Positions 44,688 to 53,972 of a stretch of 64,000 nucleotides of DNA are shown here, in pieces. Below the pieces are notes generated by a model that was not told the DNA's origin, did not search any database, and was given only the letters and a program-made list of their open reading frames with translations. Positions within the stretch are counted from its first letter, which is position 1, and the number at the start of each line of letters is the position of its first letter. Source of the DNA: Hyphomonas sediminis (GTDB lineage: Bacteria > Pseudomonadota > Alphaproteobacteria > Caulobacterales > Hyphomonadaceae); NCBI RefSeq assembly GCF_019679475.1, contig NZ_JAIEZP010000001.1, forward strand, positions 3,162,001 through 3,226,000. Reading direction: 5' to 3'. Position numbers and translations under genes: made by a program.

Positions 44688-44750
44688 GCGCTCTACCAGC
44701 TGAGCCAATTGCCCCGCCGCCACCCTTCTAGCCGGGAGCACGCCGGGAAG
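44688..44750 (-). pseudogene. Degenerate 5' half of a tRNA with its upstream region
   Basis: The minus strand from about 44714 to 44688 reads GGGCAATTGGCTCAGCTGGTAGAGCGC, very like the 5' half of the intact tRNA-Val at 45986-46061. Similarity extends 35 bp upstream (TAGCCGGGAGCACGCC-type sequence, here GGCGTGCTCCCGGCTA on the minus strand) but stops after the D arm: no anticodon arm or T arm follows. It is a partial duplication of a tRNA and its promoter region. Confidence 0.6.
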
Positions 44751-44764
44751 TCGCGTTGAAACGT

Positions 44765-45955
44765 CTACACATACTGTCCGGCCACATAGCCGGACGACCA
44801 GGCCCACTGGAAATTGAAGCCGCCCAGATGGCCGGTCACATCCATCACTTCACCGACAAAGAACAGGCCGGGCTGCGTCTTCGCTTCCATCGTCTTGGAC
44901 GAAAGCGCATTCGTATCGACGCCCCCCAGCGTCACTTCCGCCGTGCGATAGCCTTCCGTGCCCGCGGGCCGGATGCGCCATTCATTGACCGCGCGCGCCA
45001 GCGCCCGCAAGGCGCCGTCCGGAAGATCGGCCAGCCGCCCCGAAAGCGCTGCGTCCTCACAGATGCTCAGCGCAAGACGTTTGGGAACAACCTCCGCCAG
45101 CGCGGTCTGCACTTCCTGTTTCGGCTGCGCCTTCTTCCGGTCTTTCAGGAACGCAAACGCATCCACAGACGGCGCCAGATTGACGAGAATGTCCTGCCCC
45201 TCCCGCCAATAGGAAGAAATCTGCAGGATCGACGGGCCGCTCAGCCCGCGATGGGTAAACAGCAATCCTTCGGAAAAGCTGACCTTGCCGCAGGAAACCG
45301 TGGCCTCCACCGACAATCCGCTGAGCGCCTGGCACCGCTCCAGAAGCGACGCCTGAAAGGTCAGCGGCACGAGGCCCGGCCGCGTTTCGATAACGTCCAG
45401 CCCGAACTGGCGGGCAACATCATAGCCAAACTTCGTCGCCCCGACCTTGGGAATGGAAAGCCCGCCCGTCGCAATGACAAGCGAGTCGCAGTCCTGCGTG
45501 CCGCGCGTTGTGACCACCCGGTAGCCGTTCCCGATGGCTTCGACGCGCTCGATGCCGGTATCGTTCTGCAAGACAACGCCCGCCCGGCGGCATTCCTCCA
45601 GCAGCATGGCGATGATCTCCTGCGCGGACTCATCGCAGAAAAGCTGCCCCAGCTTCTTTTCATGGAAGGCAATGCCATGGCTCTGCACCAGGGCGATGAA
45701 ATCCTGCTGCGTGTACCGGCTCAGCGCCGATTTGCAGAAATGCGCGTTCTGCGACAGGAAATTCTTCGGGCTGGTGTGCAGGTTGGTGAAGTTGCAGAAG
45801 CCCCCGCCCGCGATGCGGATCTTTTCGGCAATCTTCCGGGCATGATCCACCAGCCAGACCCGGCGGCCCCGCTTGCCCGCCTCGATGGCACACATCAGGC
45901 CCGCCGCCCCCGCGCCAATAACGATGACGTCATAAGATCGCTGCATGGGGGCCAT
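44765..45955 (-). CDS. FAD-dependent oxidoreductase, HI0933/YhiN family
   Basis: The 396-aa flavoprotein has the FAD-binding VIVIGAGAAGLMCAIEAGKR, then KIRIAGGGFCNFTNL, LVIATGGLSIPKVGAT, LLFTHRGLSGPSILQ and the C-terminal LFFVGEVMDVTGHLGGFNFQ, the full set of HI0933-like motifs. Physiological substrate is unknown; some relatives act in bile-acid reduction. It lies between a tRNA fragment and tRNA-Val. Confidence 0.92.
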   Translation of the reverse strand: MAPMQRSYDVIVIGAGAAGLMCAIEAGKRGRRVWLVDHARKIAEKIRIAGGGFCNFTNLHTSPKNFLSQNAHFCKSALSRYTQQDFIALVQSHGIAFHEKKLGQLFCDESAQEIIAMLLEECRRAGVVLQNDTGIERVEAIGNGYRVVTTRGTQDCDSLVIATGGLSIPKVGATKFGYDVARQFGLDVIETRPGLVPLTFQASLLERCQALSGLSVEATVSCGKVSFSEGLLFTHRGLSGPSILQISSYWREGQDILVNLAPSVDAFAFLKDRKKAQPKQEVQTALAEVVPKRLALSICEDAALSGRLADLPDGALRALARAVNEWRIRPAGTEGYRTAEVTLGGVDTNALSSKTMEAKTQPGLFFVGEVMDVTGHLGGFNFQWAWSSGYVAGQYV

Positions 45956-45985
45956 TCACCCGTATTCCTGAAACTGAGGGGAAAA

Positions 45986-46061
45986 TGGTGGGCGATGACG
46001 GGCTCGAACCGCCGACATCCTGCGTGTAAAGCAGGCGCTCTACCAACTGAGCTAATCGCCC
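45986..46061 (-). tRNA. tRNA-Val (anticodon TAC)
   Basis: GGGCGAT pairs with ATCGCCC, discriminator A, encoded CCA. The stem CCTGC/GCAGG encloses TTTACAC, giving anticodon TAC. D arm and T arm (GGTTCGAGCCC) are intact. Confidence 0.97.
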
Positions 46062-46219
46062 CACCGCCGCCCTCTTAGCCGGGAGCACGCCCGGAAAGCA
46101 AGTGCCGTTTGCGGTCGTCCGACTGGCAGCAACTTGCCGATCACGGCGACCGAATCTGGCGGACGCGGTCTTCGCCGGGCGCGAGTCCCGATCGAAGGCA
46201 TTGCCAAGTCGTTCCGCGC

Positions 46220-47110
46220 TTAGTCGGCAGTTTTCCGCAGTCGCCAGAGCAGCATTGCGATCCCGCAAACAAAGAATGTCAGGCAAACCACGCTACTCTC
46301 TGGCCCGTGGGAACCGCCGGTCAGGATATCTGGACCGTGTGGCACAAGCCTGACCAGAAGCGCCGACAAGCCCATGTCAAATCCGGTAACCGGCAATTCA
46401 AAGCCCGTCGCAAGTAGCCAGTTCCACCCAATGTGCCACCCCATGACACCCCAGATATTGCGCGCCTTGAGCGCCCAGAGGCAGGCGAAAACCGAGAAAA
46501 GAAACACCCCGCCCGTGACCAGCAGTTCCTGACCTCGACCGTAGTGCAGGAAAGTGAACACAACGCATGTCAGCAGGACGGCCAGGGTGACATTGAACTT
46601 GCGCGCCAGCGCCGACATGAGCCAGCCGCGGAAAATGATCTCTTCAACGCCCGCCTGGACAACAAAACACAGAAATAGAATGCCAATACTCATCAAGTCG
46701 CGTGGCACGAAGAACGCGCTCGCAAATCCGTCCGCTTGGTATCCGCCCGCCGCCCAGATCACCGCAACAATGGCTCCGATGCTCGCCAGGCCGATTGCAA
46801 GTCCGCGCGCAAACGCCTTCGCCCCAACGTGCGGCGTCAAACCGATGGTGCGAAGCGACCGGCGTTCGACGAACAATACCCACCCAAGCACCAGCGCCCC
46901 GGTTATCGCGAAAGGTATCAGAAGGAAGGCATATATACCGTTTGCGCCGATCGGGTTGCCACGGTCATCTACGAACCCCCATTGAATGAACGGCTCGTCA
47001 GTCAAGATGACCGGGGCGGCCACAAAGAAGATCAGGAGAAACGGGGCCAGCGCCCCCCACGGAAGCCATCCCTTTGCGGGTTCTGGCGAGTATAGCGATG
47101 TTGTTTTCAT
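46220..47110 (-). CDS. CPBP-family intramembrane metalloprotease
   Basis: The 296-aa polytopic membrane protein (about eight segments) has the three CPBP/Abi motifs: VEEIIFRGWL (EExxxR), FTFLHYG (FxxxH) and MGWHIGWNW (HxxxN). These residues form a zinc-type active site as in Rce1 prenyl protease. Bacterial members process peptides or act in self-immunity. Substrate unknown. It is 22 bp downstream of the AraC regulator on the same strand and may be controlled by it. Confidence 0.9.
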   Translation of the reverse strand: MKTTSLYSPEPAKGWLPWGALAPFLLIFFVAAPVILTDEPFIQWGFVDDRGNPIGANGIYAFLLIPFAITGALVLGWVLFVERRSLRTIGLTPHVGAKAFARGLAIGLASIGAIVAVIWAAGGYQADGFASAFFVPRDLMSIGILFLCFVVQAGVEEIIFRGWLMSALARKFNVTLAVLLTCVVFTFLHYGRGQELLVTGGVFLFSVFACLWALKARNIWGVMGWHIGWNWLLATGFELPVTGFDMGLSALLVRLVPHGPDILTGGSHGPESSVVCLTFFVCGIAMLLWRLRKTAD

Positions 47111-47132
47111 GGTGCTTCAATGCACCGATGCC

Positions 47133-48035
47133 CTAGGCCCTTATAGAACGATCGTGCGAATTCCGCACGCTCCCGAGCCAAGTTTTGGGTGTCAATCCAA
47201 AGGCCTGCTTGAACGCACGCCCGAAATGGCTCTGGTCCGAAAAACCACACTCATGGGCAATTTCGGCGATCGTGCCGCCGTCGCGCATCATCCGGCGCGC
47301 CAGATCCAGCCGCCGTAAAATAAGGTATCTGTACGGACTCGTGCCGAACATGGCGCGAAAATCTCGTGACAACTGCCAGCGGCAATGGCCCGTCGCATGC
47401 TCCAGGTCTTCGAGCGAGAATCCGCTTGAGAGATTGGCCTCGATGTAATCGCGTGCGCCGGCTGCCGCCTCACGATTGACCCGCTTGATGACGACGCCGG
47501 CGCCCGCTGCGGCCTGCAGCGCAATCGCCAGATCGTAGAGCCCGTCCTGATACTCTAGTCTCGACAGCGGCCGCTCGTAGTCTCCCAGCAGGGCTGTGGC
47601 CGACCTTTGCAGGCGAGCGTCAATCGAAACGCCGCCTTCAACGAACGGCAACGCCCTTCCGTTCAGCGCTTCTTGAATGTCGGCTGGAGAGATATAGGCG
47701 GCGCGATAGCGAAAGGCCGCATCGTCACCGGCGCGGCCATCATGCTTTTCGTCGGGGTGCAGGATGACCGCCTGGCCGGGATAAGAAGCTCTTTCAGCGC
47801 CACGATACGTGAAGCTCTGAATGCCGCTCAATGTGATGCCGATTGTATAGGTGTCGTGGCGGTGGGGCGCGTACGCTGCGCCGGTAAGGCACGCTTCTAT
47901 TCGGTGAATGTCGCCGGGGGCTTCGACAAACCAGTTTTCGGCGGGCTCGGTCACTTCAAACTCACCACAATTTCCCGCTGAACCGACTGGGACGGCCGCG
48001 ATCCGTCGAACCGAACGACCGCTCTCATGTATCAA
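47133..48035 (-). CDS. AraC-family transcriptional regulator
   Basis: The 300-aa protein has a cupin-like N-terminal sensor domain (ACLTGAAYAPHRHDTYTIGI, YPGQAVILHPDEKHDGRAGD) and a C-terminal double helix-turn-helix (SLEDLEHATGHCRWQLSRDF, IAEIAHECGFSDQSHFGRAF, FKQAFGLTPKTWL). It precedes the CPBP protease gene by 22 bp. Ligand and targets are unknown. The start could be a few codons further in (near residue 29). Confidence 0.88.
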   Translation of the reverse strand: MIHESGRSVRRIAAVPVGSAGNCGEFEVTEPAENWFVEAPGDIHRIEACLTGAAYAPHRHDTYTIGITLSGIQSFTYRGAERASYPGQAVILHPDEKHDGRAGDDAAFRYRAAYISPADIQEALNGRALPFVEGGVSIDARLQRSATALLGDYERPLSRLEYQDGLYDLAIALQAAAGAGVVIKRVNREAAAGARDYIEANLSSGFSLEDLEHATGHCRWQLSRDFRAMFGTSPYRYLILRRLDLARRMMRDGGTIAEIAHECGFSDQSHFGRAFKQAFGLTPKTWLGSVRNSHDRSIRA

Positions 48036-48109
48036 GCGGACGGCAAGCCCTCAAGTCCCGCATCCGCACCGGGTCATTCGCGGGCTCCCACAGTCTGCCC
48101 ATCACAACA

Positions 48110-48148
48110 AAAAAGAAAAACCCCTCCTCCGTCCGGAGAAGGGGTTTT
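48110..48148 (-). terminator. Rho-independent terminator of lon
   Basis: On the minus strand a stem with GGAG/CTCC and GGGG/CCCC pairs (48121-48144, loop GGAC) is followed by TTTTTCTTTTTTG. It lies 25 bp after the lon stop codon. Confidence 0.85.
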
Positions 48149-48172
48149 CAGATTTGTCCGCCTGGGGACCGC

Positions 48173-50590
48173 TCAGTGCGTGCGCACAGCGTCGGAATCC
48201 CCGGCATTGGCCGCGCCGCCACCAAGGCTCGCCTGCAGGCGGGCTTCATCCTCTGCCGACCATTCGATCGGGGCGAGCGGGCGTGTCAGCGCCAGTTTCA
48301 GCACTTCCTGAATGTCAGAGACCGGAATGATCTTCAGGCCGGTCTTCACATTCTCGGGAATCTCGTCGAGATCCTTCTCGTTCTCCTTCGGGATCAGCAC
48401 CGTCTTGATGCCGCCGCGCAGGGCCGCGAGCAGTTTCTCCTTGAGACCGCCAATCGGCAGCACCCGGCCACGCAGGGACACTTCCCCGGTCATCGCCACT
48501 TCGCGGTTCACCGGCGTGCCGGTCAGCAGCGAAACGATGGCCGTCGTCATGGCGATACCGGCGGATGGGCCGTCCTTCGGCGTAGCGCCATCGGGCACGT
48601 GCACGTGGATGTCGGTCGTGTTGAACACGGTCGGCTTGATGCCGAGATCGACCGAGCGCGAGCGCACCAGCGAGCTGGCCGCCTGGATCGATTCCTTCAT
48701 CACATCGCGCAGGTTCCCGGTCACCTTCATGGCGCCGCGGCCTGGCATTTTCACCGCCTCGATCGTCAGCAGGTCACCGCCCACTTCCGTCCAGGCAAGG
48801 CCGGTGACGGCGCCGACCTGATCGGTCTCGTCCGCGAGGCCATAGCGATACTTGCGCACGCCGGCATACTCGGAAAGGTTTTCCGCCGTGATCGTCAGGC
48901 TCGGCAGGTCCTTCGTCGCAATGTCGCGCACCGCCTTGCGGGCAAGGCGTGCCACTTCGCGCTTCAGGCTGCGCACGCCCGCTTCACGGGAGTAGTAGCG
49001 GATCAGGTCGCGGATGGCTTCGTCGGTGACGATCCACTCCTCTTCCTTCAGGCCGTGATCCTCACGCACCTGCGGAACCAGGTGGCGTTTGGTGATCTCC
49101 AGCTTTTCATCTTCCGTGTACCCCGCAATACGGATGATCTCCATCCGGTCCAGCAGGGGCTGGGGCATGTTGAGCGAGTTCGCCGTCGTCACGAACATTA
49201 CGTCCGAAAGGTCGTAATCGACTTCCAGATAGTGGTCGTTGAACGTCGCGTTTTGCTCCGGGTCGAGCACCTCAAGCAGGGCCGACGCCGGATCGCCGCG
49301 ATGGTCCATGCCCATCTTGTCGATCTCGTCGAGAAGGAAGAGCGGGTTGCCCGTCTTCGTCTTCTTCAGGCTCTGGATGATCCGGCCCGGCATCGAGCCG
49401 ATATAGGTGCGGCGGTGACCGCGGATCTCGCTTTCGTCGCGCACGCCGCCCAGCGACACGCGCACAAAGTCGCGTCCCGTGGCTTCGGCAATCGAGCGGC
49501 CCAGCGAGGTCTTACCCACGCCCGGCGGTCCGACGAGGCAGAGGATCGGGCCTTTCAGGCGGCCGGTCCGTTTCTGCACGGCGAGGTATTCCAGGATACG
49601 CTCTTTCACCTTGTCGAGGCCGTAATGGTCGTCGTCGAGCTGGTGCTCGGCTTTCACAAGGTCGGTCTGGATGTCCTTCCGCTTGCCCCAGGGCAGCGAC
49701 AGCAGCCAGTCGAGATAATTGCGCACGACCGTGGATTCGGCAGACATCGGCGACATCTGGCGCAGCTTCTTGATTTCGGCCTCGGCCTTGGCGCGGGCTT
49801 CCTGGCTCAGCGGCGTGTCGGCGATCTTCTGGTCGAGTTCGGCCAGCTCATCGCGGTCAGAGCCTTCGCCCTGATCGCCCAGCTCGCGCTGGATCGCCTT
49901 CATCTGCTCGTTCAGGTAATACTCGCGCTGCGTCTTCTCCATCTGACGCTTGACGCGGTTTTTGATCTTCCGCTCCATCTGGAGCATGCCCATCTCGCCT
50001 TCCATCAGTGAGAAGACCTTCTCCAGGCGCTCCTTCACGTCCGGCATCTCCAGCAGGTCCTGCTTGTCGGAGAGCTTGACCGACAGGTTCGACGCCACCT
50101 GGTCTGCCAGGCGGCCCGGCTCGGTGAGCTGGCTGATGGTCGTCACAGCTTCCGGCGGGATCTTGCGGTTGAGCTTCACATAGCTCTCGAACTGCTCCTG
50201 CACGGCGCGCATCAGCGCCTGGATGTCGGAGCCAGCCACATCGGCTTCCGGGATCGTCTCGACCTCGGCTTCGAAATACTCCACCCGGTCGTGCAGCTGC
50301 ACGAGGCGCGCACGGGCGCGGCCTTCCACCAGCACCTTCACGGTGCCGTCGGGCAGTTTCAGCAATTGCAGGATGGTGGCGAGCGTCCCGGTGGCGTGCA
50401 TGTCCTCGGCCACGGGATTGTCGATGGCGGCGTCCTTCTGGGCCACCAGCATGATCTCATTGTCGGACTCCTCGATCATCTCGAGCGCCCGGACAGACTT
50501 GTCGCGGCCGACGAACAGCGGCGCAACCATGTCGGGGAAAACAACGATGTCCCGAAGCGGCAACACCGGCACTGTCTTGGATTTTGGCAT
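48173..50590 (-). CDS. lon: ATP-dependent protease Lon
   Basis: The 805-aa protein degrades misfolded and regulatory proteins. The N-terminal substrate domain ([20 protein letters not shown]) is followed by coiled-coil, an AAA+ domain with Walker [14 protein letters not shown] and LLDEIDKMG, and the C-terminal protease with the catalytic Ser in [11 protein letters not shown] and Lys in [14 protein letters not shown]. Lengths match the family. AGGAGG precedes the ATG. In Caulobacter Lon degrades DnaA, CcrM and SciP; the same is possible here. Confidence 0.98.
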   Translation of the reverse strand: MPKSKTVPVLPLRDIVVFPDMVAPLFVGRDKSVRALEMIEESDNEIMLVAQKDAAIDNPVAEDMHATGTLATILQLLKLPDGTVKVLVEGRARARLVQLHDRVEYFEAEVETIPEADVAGSDIQALMRAVQEQFESYVKLNRKIPPEAVTTISQLTEPGRLADQVASNLSVKLSDKQDLLEMPDVKERLEKVFSLMEGEMGMLQMERKIKNRVKRQMEKTQREYYLNEQMKAIQRELGDQGEGSDRDELAELDQKIADTPLSQEARAKAEAEIKKLRQMSPMSAESTVVRNYLDWLLSLPWGKRKDIQTDLVKAEHQLDDDHYGLDKVKERILEYLAVQKRTGRLKGPILCLVGPPGVGKTSLGRSIAEATGRDFVRVSLGGVRDESEIRGHRRTYIGSMPGRIIQSLKKTKTGNPLFLLDEIDKMGMDHRGDPASALLEVLDPEQNATFNDHYLEVDYDLSDVMFVTTANSLNMPQPLLDRMEIIRIAGYTEDEKLEITKRHLVPQVREDHGLKEEEWIVTDEAIRDLIRYYSREAGVRSLKREVARLARKAVRDIATKDLPSLTITAENLSEYAGVRKYRYGLADETDQVGAVTGLAWTEVGGDLLTIEAVKMPGRGAMKVTGNLRDVMKESIQAASSLVRSRSVDLGIKPTVFNTTDIHVHVPDGATPKDGPSAGIAMTTAIVSLLTGTPVNREVAMTGEVSLRGRVLPIGGLKEKLLAALRGGIKTVLIPKENEKDLDEIPENVKTGLKIIPVSDIQEVLKLALTRPLAPIEWSAEDEARLQASLGGGAANAGDSDAVRTH

Positions 50591-50683
50591 CTGGAAGTGC
50601 CTCCTTTGATTCGGGCCCCGCTGAGCGGCAACCCAGTATACCCTCAAAACACCTGTCACAGCATCCTTCGGGCGACATACCGA

Positions 50684-50712
50684 ATGTGGAAACCCCAGCT
50701 TAACCCTTCAAG
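50684..50712 (-). promoter_or_regulatory. Candidate heat-shock (sigma-32) promoter of lon
   Basis: On the minus strand CTTGAA (50712-50707) lies 17 bp before CCACAT (50689-50684), resembling the sigma-32 pattern CTTGAA..CCCCAT. The position about 95 bp before the lon ATG is plausible. Spacing is slightly long. The rest of the 351-bp divergent gap (50591-50941) to parE shows no other clear feature. Confidence 0.3.
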
Positions 50713-50941
50713 CTGAACGCTGCTCAACAATCCTGTGAATATAAGTGATCGTTTCAGGGCAGGTAGACGGGCTGAGAGACAGCAGGTGAACCTCTCCCCT
50801 TGCCCAGCCACACGAACCCCGCCAGATGTCTGGCCTTGGCAGAAAGCCGAAGGTTAATGCGCCGTTAAGGAAATTGCCCTCCTGTCTGCCTCGCCCATTC
50901 CGCCGGGGATTCCGGCGTTTTCAGAGACGGAGAAGCAGTCC

Positions 50942-52939
50942 ATGTCCTCAGCGCGGCAGATGAAACAGGATGATCTGCTGGCCGGCACTGCCGGCTATTC
51001 TGCCAAGGATATCGAGGTTCTCGAAGGCCTTGAGCCCGTCCGCAAGCGCCCCGGCATGTATATCGGCGGCACCGATGAGCGCGCCTGGCACCACCTGTTC
51101 GCCGAAGTCCTCGACAACTCGATGGACGAAGCCGTCGCCGGCCATGCCAGCCGCATCGAGATCAAGCTCACCGCCGACGGTTTCCTGACCGTCACCGATA
51201 ACGGACGCGGCATCCCGATCGATCCACACCCGAAATTCCCCAAGAAATCTGCGCTCGAAGTCATCATGACGACGCTGCACTCGGGCGGCAAATTCTCCGA
51301 CAAGGCCTACTCAACCGCCGGCGGCCTCCACGGCGTCGGCATCTCGGTGGTCAACGCGCTCTCCGAAAAGGTCGTCGTCGAGGTCGCCCGCGACCGCACG
51401 CTCTACCGGCAGGAATTCTCGCGCGGCCTGCCCGTCGGCAAGCTCCAGAAGGTCGGCCCCGTGCCCAACCGGCGCGGCACCTCGGTCAGCTTCAAGCCCG
51501 ACCACCAGATTTTCGGCGACAAGCTCCGCTGGCGCCCCCAGCGCCTGTTCCAGATGGCGCGCTCGAAAGCCTATCTCTTCCGCGGCGTTGAAATCCGCTG
51601 GGCCTGTGATCCGGAGCTTCTGCCGGAGGACTCCAAAGTCCCCGCCGAAGCCGTCCTCTCCTATCCCAATGGCCTGGCCGACCAGCTGCTGGAAGTCTTC
51701 GGCGATAAGGGCACGATCACGGAAAGCCCCTTCACCGGCCTCGTGGACATGGGCGCCGAAGGCAAGGTCGAATGGGCCATCGCCTGGACGCAGGCCGGTT
51801 TCGGCGATGCCGACGGCTTCTCCCGCTCCTATTGTAACACCATCCCGACGCCCGAAGGCGGCACCCATGAGGCCGGCTTCCGCTCGGCCATCACCAAGGG
51901 CATCCGCAATTTCGGCGAGCTGACCGGCAACAAGAAAGCCTCCGAAGTCACCGCCGAGGATGTCATGGGCCATTCCGGCCTCCTCCTCTCGGTCTTCATC
52001 CGCGGGCCTGAGTTCGTCGGCCAGACCAAAGACAAGCTCTCCTCCACCCACGCTTTCCGCCTGGTGGAAAACGCCGTCCGCGATCACTTCGACCATTGGC
52101 TGGCCGGTTCGCCCAAAGAGGCCAACAAGCTGCTGAGCTGGGCCATCGACCGCGCCGACGAGCGGGCCCGCCGCCGCAAGGCGAAGGAAATCTCCCGCAA
52201 ATCGGCCACCAAGAAGCTGCGCCTCCCCGGCAAGCTGGCCGACTGTTCGGCCAAGGGCCCGGAAAGCACCGAACTCTTCCTCGTCGAGGGCGACTCGGCC
52301 GGCGGCTCCGCCAAACAGGCGCGCAACCGCGAGACGCAGGCCATCCTGCCCCTGCGCGGCAAGATCCTGAACGTCGAAAGCGCGTCGGACGACAAGCTGA
52401 TGGCCAACCAGGAACTGGCTGACCTCTCCCTTGCTCTGGGCACGGAGCTTGGCCGCAAGTTCAACATCGACGACCTTCGCTATGAGCGCATCATCATCAT
52501 GACCGATGCTGACGTTGACGGCGCCCACATCGCATCGCTGCTGATCACTTTCTTCTACCGGATGACACCGGGTCTGATCGAGGCTGGCCGCCTCTTCCTC
52601 GCCCTGCCCCCGCTCTACAAGCTGTCAAACAAGGGTAACATCCACTACGCGATGGACGATGCCGACCGTGCCCGGATCATGAAGGAACACTTCAAGAGCA
52701 ACCAGAAGGTCGACATGACGCGCTTCAAGGGCCTCGGCGAGATGAACCCCGCCCAGCTGAAAGAAACCACCATGAACCCGGCCACCCGCACGCTCGCCCG
52801 CGTGACGCTGCCCGCCACCATGGACGACCTGGAAGTCAAACCGGCGGACCTCATCAACACGCTGATGGGCAAGAAGGCCGAACTGCGTTTCCGCTTTATC
52901 CAGGAAAACGCCGCCTTCGTCGAAGAGCTGGACATCTGA
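50942..52939 (+). CDS. parE: DNA topoisomerase IV subunit B
   Basis: The 665-aa protein provides ATPase and TOPRIM parts of topoisomerase IV, which decatenates daughter chromosomes. ATPase motifs are EVLDNSMDEAVAGH, DNGRGIPIDPHP and GGLHGVGISVVNALSE; QTKDKLSS is the ATP-contacting loop; TOPRIM motifs are LVEGDSAGGSAKQARN and MTDADVDGAHIASLL. Length and lack of GyrB-type insert favour ParE over GyrB (about 800 aa). It is divergent from lon. Confidence 0.93.
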   Translation: MSSARQMKQDDLLAGTAGYSAKDIEVLEGLEPVRKRPGMYIGGTDERAWHHLFAEVLDNSMDEAVAGHASRIEIKLTADGFLTVTDNGRGIPIDPHPKFPKKSALEVIMTTLHSGGKFSDKAYSTAGGLHGVGISVVNALSEKVVVEVARDRTLYRQEFSRGLPVGKLQKVGPVPNRRGTSVSFKPDHQIFGDKLRWRPQRLFQMARSKAYLFRGVEIRWACDPELLPEDSKVPAEAVLSYPNGLADQLLEVFGDKGTITESPFTGLVDMGAEGKVEWAIAWTQAGFGDADGFSRSYCNTIPTPEGGTHEAGFRSAITKGIRNFGELTGNKKASEVTAEDVMGHSGLLLSVFIRGPEFVGQTKDKLSSTHAFRLVENAVRDHFDHWLAGSPKEANKLLSWAIDRADERARRRKAKEISRKSATKKLRLPGKLADCSAKGPESTELFLVEGDSAGGSAKQARNRETQAILPLRGKILNVESASDDKLMANQELADLSLALGTELGRKFNIDDLRYERIIIMTDADVDGAHIASLLITFFYRMTPGLIEAGRLFLALPPLYKLSNKGNIHYAMDDADRARIMKEHFKSNQKVDMTRFKGLGEMNPAQLKETTMNPATRTLARVTLPATMDDLEVKPADLINTLMGKKAELRFRFIQENAAFVEELDI

Positions 52940-53079
52940 TCCTCGCCGCCCCGCGCCATACGGGGCGGCAGGACACCCCCTCCCCATTTCGGGGCAGGCA
53001 TGTCCCCCAGCGCCTTATCCAACAGGTGCGCGGGAAAATCCCTCATTCCTTCAAGCCCCTGCAGGTTTTTTCTGCGATC

Positions 53080-53108
53080 TTGTCCACGCCTCTCCGGCCC
53101 ATGCTAGT
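53080..53108 (+). promoter_or_regulatory. Promoter of the second duplicated unknown gene, probably leaderless
   Basis: TTGTCC (53080-53085) and GCTAGT (53103-53108) are 17 bp apart, with the -10 box 9 bp before the ATG and no Shine-Dalgarno sequence, exactly as at the paralogue (7183-7220). Confidence 0.6.
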
Positions 53109-53117
53109 CTTTCAGGC

Positions 53118-53843
53118 ATGGACACACCCGATCAGCCTGCGGACGATTACACCGAGCTAGACTACCTGCTTGGCCGGGCGTTCTATCTTGTCATGGATCT
53201 GATCGAGCTGGTCACCGGCGCCCTCACGCGTCTTGGCGCGGCCCCTATGGGCGCAGCCTTGCGCCGGCATCTGATCGCCCATGCGGTCGTCCCGGCGGAG
53301 GCGGCCATGCGCCGCGCCATCCTTCTCATCGCGGGCACCCTGCCCGTGCCCGCCGCGCCCGCCCCCGCATCCGGCCCCAAGCCCAAGGCCGCGCCCACCG
53401 GCGAGATGCGGGAAACCAGCGGCCCCCGCGCGCCGGTGTTCAGCATGTTTGAACCTCAGCCCAGCGCCGCAAAAAATCCGGGAACAGATTACCTGCTCGA
53501 ACACCTGCTCCCGCGCGTCACGGCGCTGGTTGATTCCGTTCTCTATGCCCGCCCGGACGCGCCGAAGGCATCTGCGCAGGCGGCAGACCCGATGGCCCGC
53601 TTCCTGCGCCGGTTCGAGGCTTTGCAGGCTGCCCTGGATTGTCCCTTGCGGGAGGCGCGGCGCTGGGTGCGCCGTCAGGCCCGCCTGACTGCCGCCGCTG
53701 CGCCCCCGCGCTCTCCACTCTCACCCCGTAGAATCCCCGGCGACCGTCCCAGCCTCAATCATCATGCGCGAAGCCTTCTAAATGAGCTGAACGAGGCGGC
53801 AAACGAAGTCCTCGCCGGCGGCGCATTGCCCAACACGTCCTGA
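53118..53843 (+). CDS. Unknown protein, paralogue of the gene at 7221 (copy 2)
   Basis: The 241-aa protein begins MDTPDQPADDYTELDYLLGR and has the shared core RRHLIAHAVVPAEAAMRRAI, a Pro-rich middle (VPAAPAPASGPKPKAAPTGE) and an Arg-rich helical tail (FLRRFEALQAALDCPLREAR) ending NELNEAANEVLAG. A central segment (TDYLLEHLLPRVTALVDSVL) has no clear match in copy 1. The N-terminal 75 residues contain two amphipathic helices that could associate with membrane. No known family is recognised. Downstream DNA (CTCCCAGCCCCGCTGGCGGG) also matches the copy 1 flank. Confidence 0.75.
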   Translation: MDTPDQPADDYTELDYLLGRAFYLVMDLIELVTGALTRLGAAPMGAALRRHLIAHAVVPAEAAMRRAILLIAGTLPVPAAPAPASGPKPKAAPTGEMRETSGPRAPVFSMFEPQPSAAKNPGTDYLLEHLLPRVTALVDSVLYARPDAPKASAQAADPMARFLRRFEALQAALDCPLREARRWVRRQARLTAAAAPPRSPLSPRRIPGDRPSLNHHARSLLNELNEAANEVLAGGALPNTS

Positions 53844-53933
53844 CAGATCCCCAAAACACGCGGCCAAAACCACCTCCCAGCCCCGCTGGCGGGGATCGCG
53901 GCGCTTGCCGCTTGCACCTTTTGCCCAGATATG

Positions 53934-53950
53934 TTAGTGAACACTCACTT
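53934..53950. promoter_or_regulatory. Palindrome resembling a TetR-type operator
   Basis: AGTGA-ACAC-TCACT lies in TTAGTGAACACTCACTT, 23 bp before the start of the polytopic membrane protein. It shares TTAGTGA and the xACTT end with the operator half at 25812, so the same regulator class may bind both. Confidence 0.45.
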
Positions 53951-53972
53951 CTTTTGATCTGGAGTGAGTGCC

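Noticed and set aside
44688-44764. A functional tRNA at the fragment
   Set aside because: Only acceptor 5' strand and D arm are recognisable; no anticodon or T arm follows.
50942-52939. Calling this gene gyrB
   Set aside because: 665 aa without the extra length of gram-negative GyrB and with ParE-like sequence around QTKDKLSS; parE fits better.
53964-53972. GTG start for the DUF2157-like gene
   Set aside because: It overlaps the GGAG ribosome site itself; the ATG at 53973 has proper spacing.
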